DNA of 5,290 nucleotides from an uncultured Sutterella sp. (GTDB lineage Bacteria; Pseudomonadota; Gammaproteobacteria; Burkholderiales; Burkholderiaceae_F), in NCBI GenBank assembly GCA_902463725.1, contig CABQGK010000021.1, positions 1 through 5,290 of the forward strand. The letters are read 5' to 3'. The notes below the pieces were generated by a model. The model had not been told where the DNA came from, did no database searches, and saw only the letters and a program-made list of their open reading frames with translations. Of the stretch, positions 3,852 to 5,290 are shown piece by piece. Every line of letters begins with the position of its first letter. The first letter of the stretch is position 1. The position numbers and the translations under genes are program-made.

Positions 3852-5219
3852 ATGATGAAATCAACCCTTTCCCTCAAAGCCCGCGCACTGATCGGGCTCA
3901 CGCTTTTCTCTATGTTTTTTGGCGCGGGGAACCTCATTTTCCCGCCCTACCTCGGCTATCTTGCTGGGGATTCGACGTTGATTGCGATGGTGGGCTTTGC
4001 CATTACGGCCATTTGCTTTCCGGTGCTCGGCGTGATGGCCGTGGCTAACTCGGGCGGTCTTACCAACCTCGCAAGCCGTGTGCATCCGATTTTTGCCTCG
4101 ATTTTTACGCTGCTGATTTACCTCTCGATTGGTCCGTGCTTGGCGATTCCGCGTACGGCATCGACCTCCTTTGAAATGGCGGTGAGCCCCTTTTTCCGTG
4201 GCTCGGGTGCGTTTAGCGGCACCGTGATGGGGCTCGATTGGGCGGTACTTGCGCAGGCGCTCTACTCGGTGGCGTTCTTTGTGCTCGCGGGCTTCATCGC
4301 GCTCGACCCTTCGAAACTCACGCAGCGCTTGGGAAAAATTCTCGGCCCCATGCTCGTGACGCTCATTGCGATCCTCTTTGGCGCAACGCTCTTGCACCCG
4401 CTATCCAATACCCTCTCGATTCCGACAGGGCGCTACCTGGATAACCCACTGCTCTCGGGCTTTATCGATGGGTACCAGACGATGGACACGCTTGCCGCGC
4501 TCAACTTTGGGCTCGTAATTGCGATGAACATCCGTGCTTTTGGAGTCAAAGACGAGTCGACGGTCGTCTCTGAGACGATGAAGGCTGGGCTCATCGCAGG
4601 GGTGCTCTTTGTGCTCGTCTACGGGGCGCTCGCTTGGCTTGGCGCGCAGTCCTCGGCAGCGCACTTTACCGCTGAAAACGGCGCACAGACACTGAGCGAA
4701 CTCGGTCGCGTACAGTTCGGCCCGCTCGGTACGGTGATTCTTGGGGCGTGCTTCTTTATTGCGTGCTTGAACACTTGCGTGGGGCTTCTCTCCTGCTGCT
4801 CGAACTACTTCCGCGAAATCATGCCGTTTTTGGGTTACAAGGGCTGGCTCTTGGTCTTTGTGCTTACGAGCTTGGTGATCAGTAACGCGGGCCTCACGCT
4901 CATTCTCAAGCTCTCCGTGCCGGTGCTTGTGGCGATCTATCCGGTGAGTCTTGTGCTCATCGTGCTCGCGCTCGTTCATAACCACATTTCACACCGCCCG
5001 GCGGTTTATCCCTGTGCCATTGCGCTCACCGCGATCACCAGTATCGCTGGCGCGCTCAAGATGGCTGGGCTTTCGACGCCAGCAATGGATGACGTGATTG
5101 CGGCGCTGCCCTTATCGAGCGTCGGCCTTGAATGGGTGGTGCCCGCCATTGTGGGCGTTGCCTTGGGCTCGGCGATCTCTGGCATGGGCAGAAAGCGTCC
5201 TATCGACTTGAGTAGCTAA
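3852..5219 (+). CDS. brnQ: Branched-chain amino acid carrier, LIVCS family (BrnQ)
   Basis: This 455-residue inner-membrane protein belongs to the BrnQ/LIVCS family, which takes up leucine, isoleucine and valine with a cation. Family signatures include Phe-Ser-Met-Phe-Phe-Gly-Ala-Gly-Asn-Leu-Ile-Phe-Pro-Pro (19-32), Gly-Pro-Cys-Leu-Ala-Ile-Pro-Arg-Thr-Ala (94-103), Asp-Gly-Tyr-Gln-Thr-Met-Asp-x-Leu-Ala-Ala-Leu (206-217), Cys-Leu-Asn-Thr-x-Val-Gly-Leu (305-312) and Ser-Val-Pro-Val-Leu-Val (355-360). About twelve hydrophobic segments span the protein, matching the usual fold and length. The frame is open back to 3570, but family proteins start just before Lys-Ala-Arg-Ala-Leu-Ile, so I choose ATG 3852; ATG 3855 is equally possible. 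No Shine-Dalgarno sequence precedes either one. The C-terminus ends in a short polar tail. The gene appears intact and chromosomal in style, with GC-rich codons unlike the genes to its left. Confidence 0.93.
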   Translation: MMKSTLSLKARALIGLTLFSMFFGAGNLIFPPYLGYLAGDSTLIAMVGFAITAICFPVLGVMAVANSGGLTNLASRVHPIFASIFTLLIYLSIGPCLAIPRTASTSFEMAVSPFFRGSGAFSGTVMGLDWAVLAQALYSVAFFVLAGFIALDPSKLTQRLGKILGPMLVTLIAILFGATLLHPLSNTLSIPTGRYLDNPLLSGFIDGYQTMDTLAALNFGLVIAMNIRAFGVKDESTVVSETMKAGLIAGVLFVLVYGALAWLGAQSSAAHFTAENGAQTLSELGRVQFGPLGTVILGACFFIACLNTCVGLLSCCSNYFREIMPFLGYKGWLLVFVLTSLVISNAGLTLILKLSVPVLVAIYPVSLVLIVLALVHNHISHRPAVYPCAIALTAITSIAGALKMAGLSTPAMDDVIAALPLSSVGLEWVVPAIVGVALGSAISGMGRKRPIDLSS

Positions 5220-5247
5220 GCGCCACTGTTTGCGCCTCAAGCTCTCG

Positions 5248-5289
5248 CCCCCTCTAGTTTCTAAATCGGTAGATGAATCTTGGAGGGGG
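5248..5289 (+). terminator. Possible brnQ terminator at the window edge
   Basis: CCCCCTC (5248-5254) pairs perfectly with GAGGGGG (5283-5289) around a 28-nt loop, starting 29 nt after the brnQ stop. The window ends one base later, so any T run cannot be seen. The large loop makes the call uncertain. Confidence 0.4.
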
Positions 5290-5290
5290 A

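Noticed and set aside
3861..4985. Long minus-strand ORFs opposite brnQ
   Set aside because: Rich in Arg, Glu and His, the typical antisense shadow of a GC-rich membrane protein gene.
1..5290. CRISPR array or complete insertion sequence
   Set aside because: No regularly spaced direct repeats, transposase frame or paired terminal repeats with target duplications were seen.

Overview
The window looks like a piece of a proteobacterial chromosome where a patch of decaying accessory genes sits next to a housekeeping transporter. The BrnQ-type transporter at the right end is rich in GC-ending codons, while the left and centre hold AT-richer genes of the kind found in mobile or defence-associated islands. 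A host-associated betaproteobacterium (for example a Sutterellaceae-like Burkholderiales member) is a guess from gene content and composition; nothing here fixes the taxon.

Left part (1-440): a very strong intrinsic terminator (64-115) closes a gene lying outside the window. It is followed by a dead, antisense 80-nt fragment of a rhuM-like gene (154-233). This fragment carries the same 11+5+11 nt inverted repeat found inside the intact rhuM gene further right. A sigma70-type promoter with a 17-bp palindromic operator overlapping its -10 box (375-409) follows.

Centre-left (440-1547): that promoter serves a HicAB toxin-antitoxin operon. The toxin gene hicA (440-616) is a corpse: its HicA-like reading frame is still readable but has a TGA where the glycine of the Gly-Ser-His motif belongs, plus several substitutions. 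The antitoxin gene hicB (648-1037) looks intact, with an N-terminal HicB fold and a C-terminal ribbon-helix-helix domain. Downstream is an unrecognised gene (1090-1547) with an Asn-Gly-Thr-Gly-Asp-Trp-His motif, broken by one frameshift near 1385-1390.

Centre (1548-2926): 330 nt of AT-rich then mixed sequence lead to an intact rhuM-family gene (1880-2926). Its start codon overlaps the end of a short open tail in another frame.

Centre-right (2927-3851): a long gene-free stretch. A good sigma70 promoter (3166-3195) holds one palindrome in its spacer and another at its predicted start site. It drives what looks like a compact structured RNA (about 3202-3348) ending in an intrinsic terminator. 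About 500 nt of further leader follow, with a three-way-junction-like fold, competing hairpins and a small ORF starting Met-Val-Leu-Leu-Val-Val, before brnQ (3852-5219), a branched-chain amino acid carrier. A stem at the right edge (5248-5289) may be its terminator.

No complete new system is evident. The observations most worth following are the antitoxin-only HicAB remnant with its operator preserved, the duplicated rhuM palindrome, and the unassigned structured RNA upstream of brnQ.
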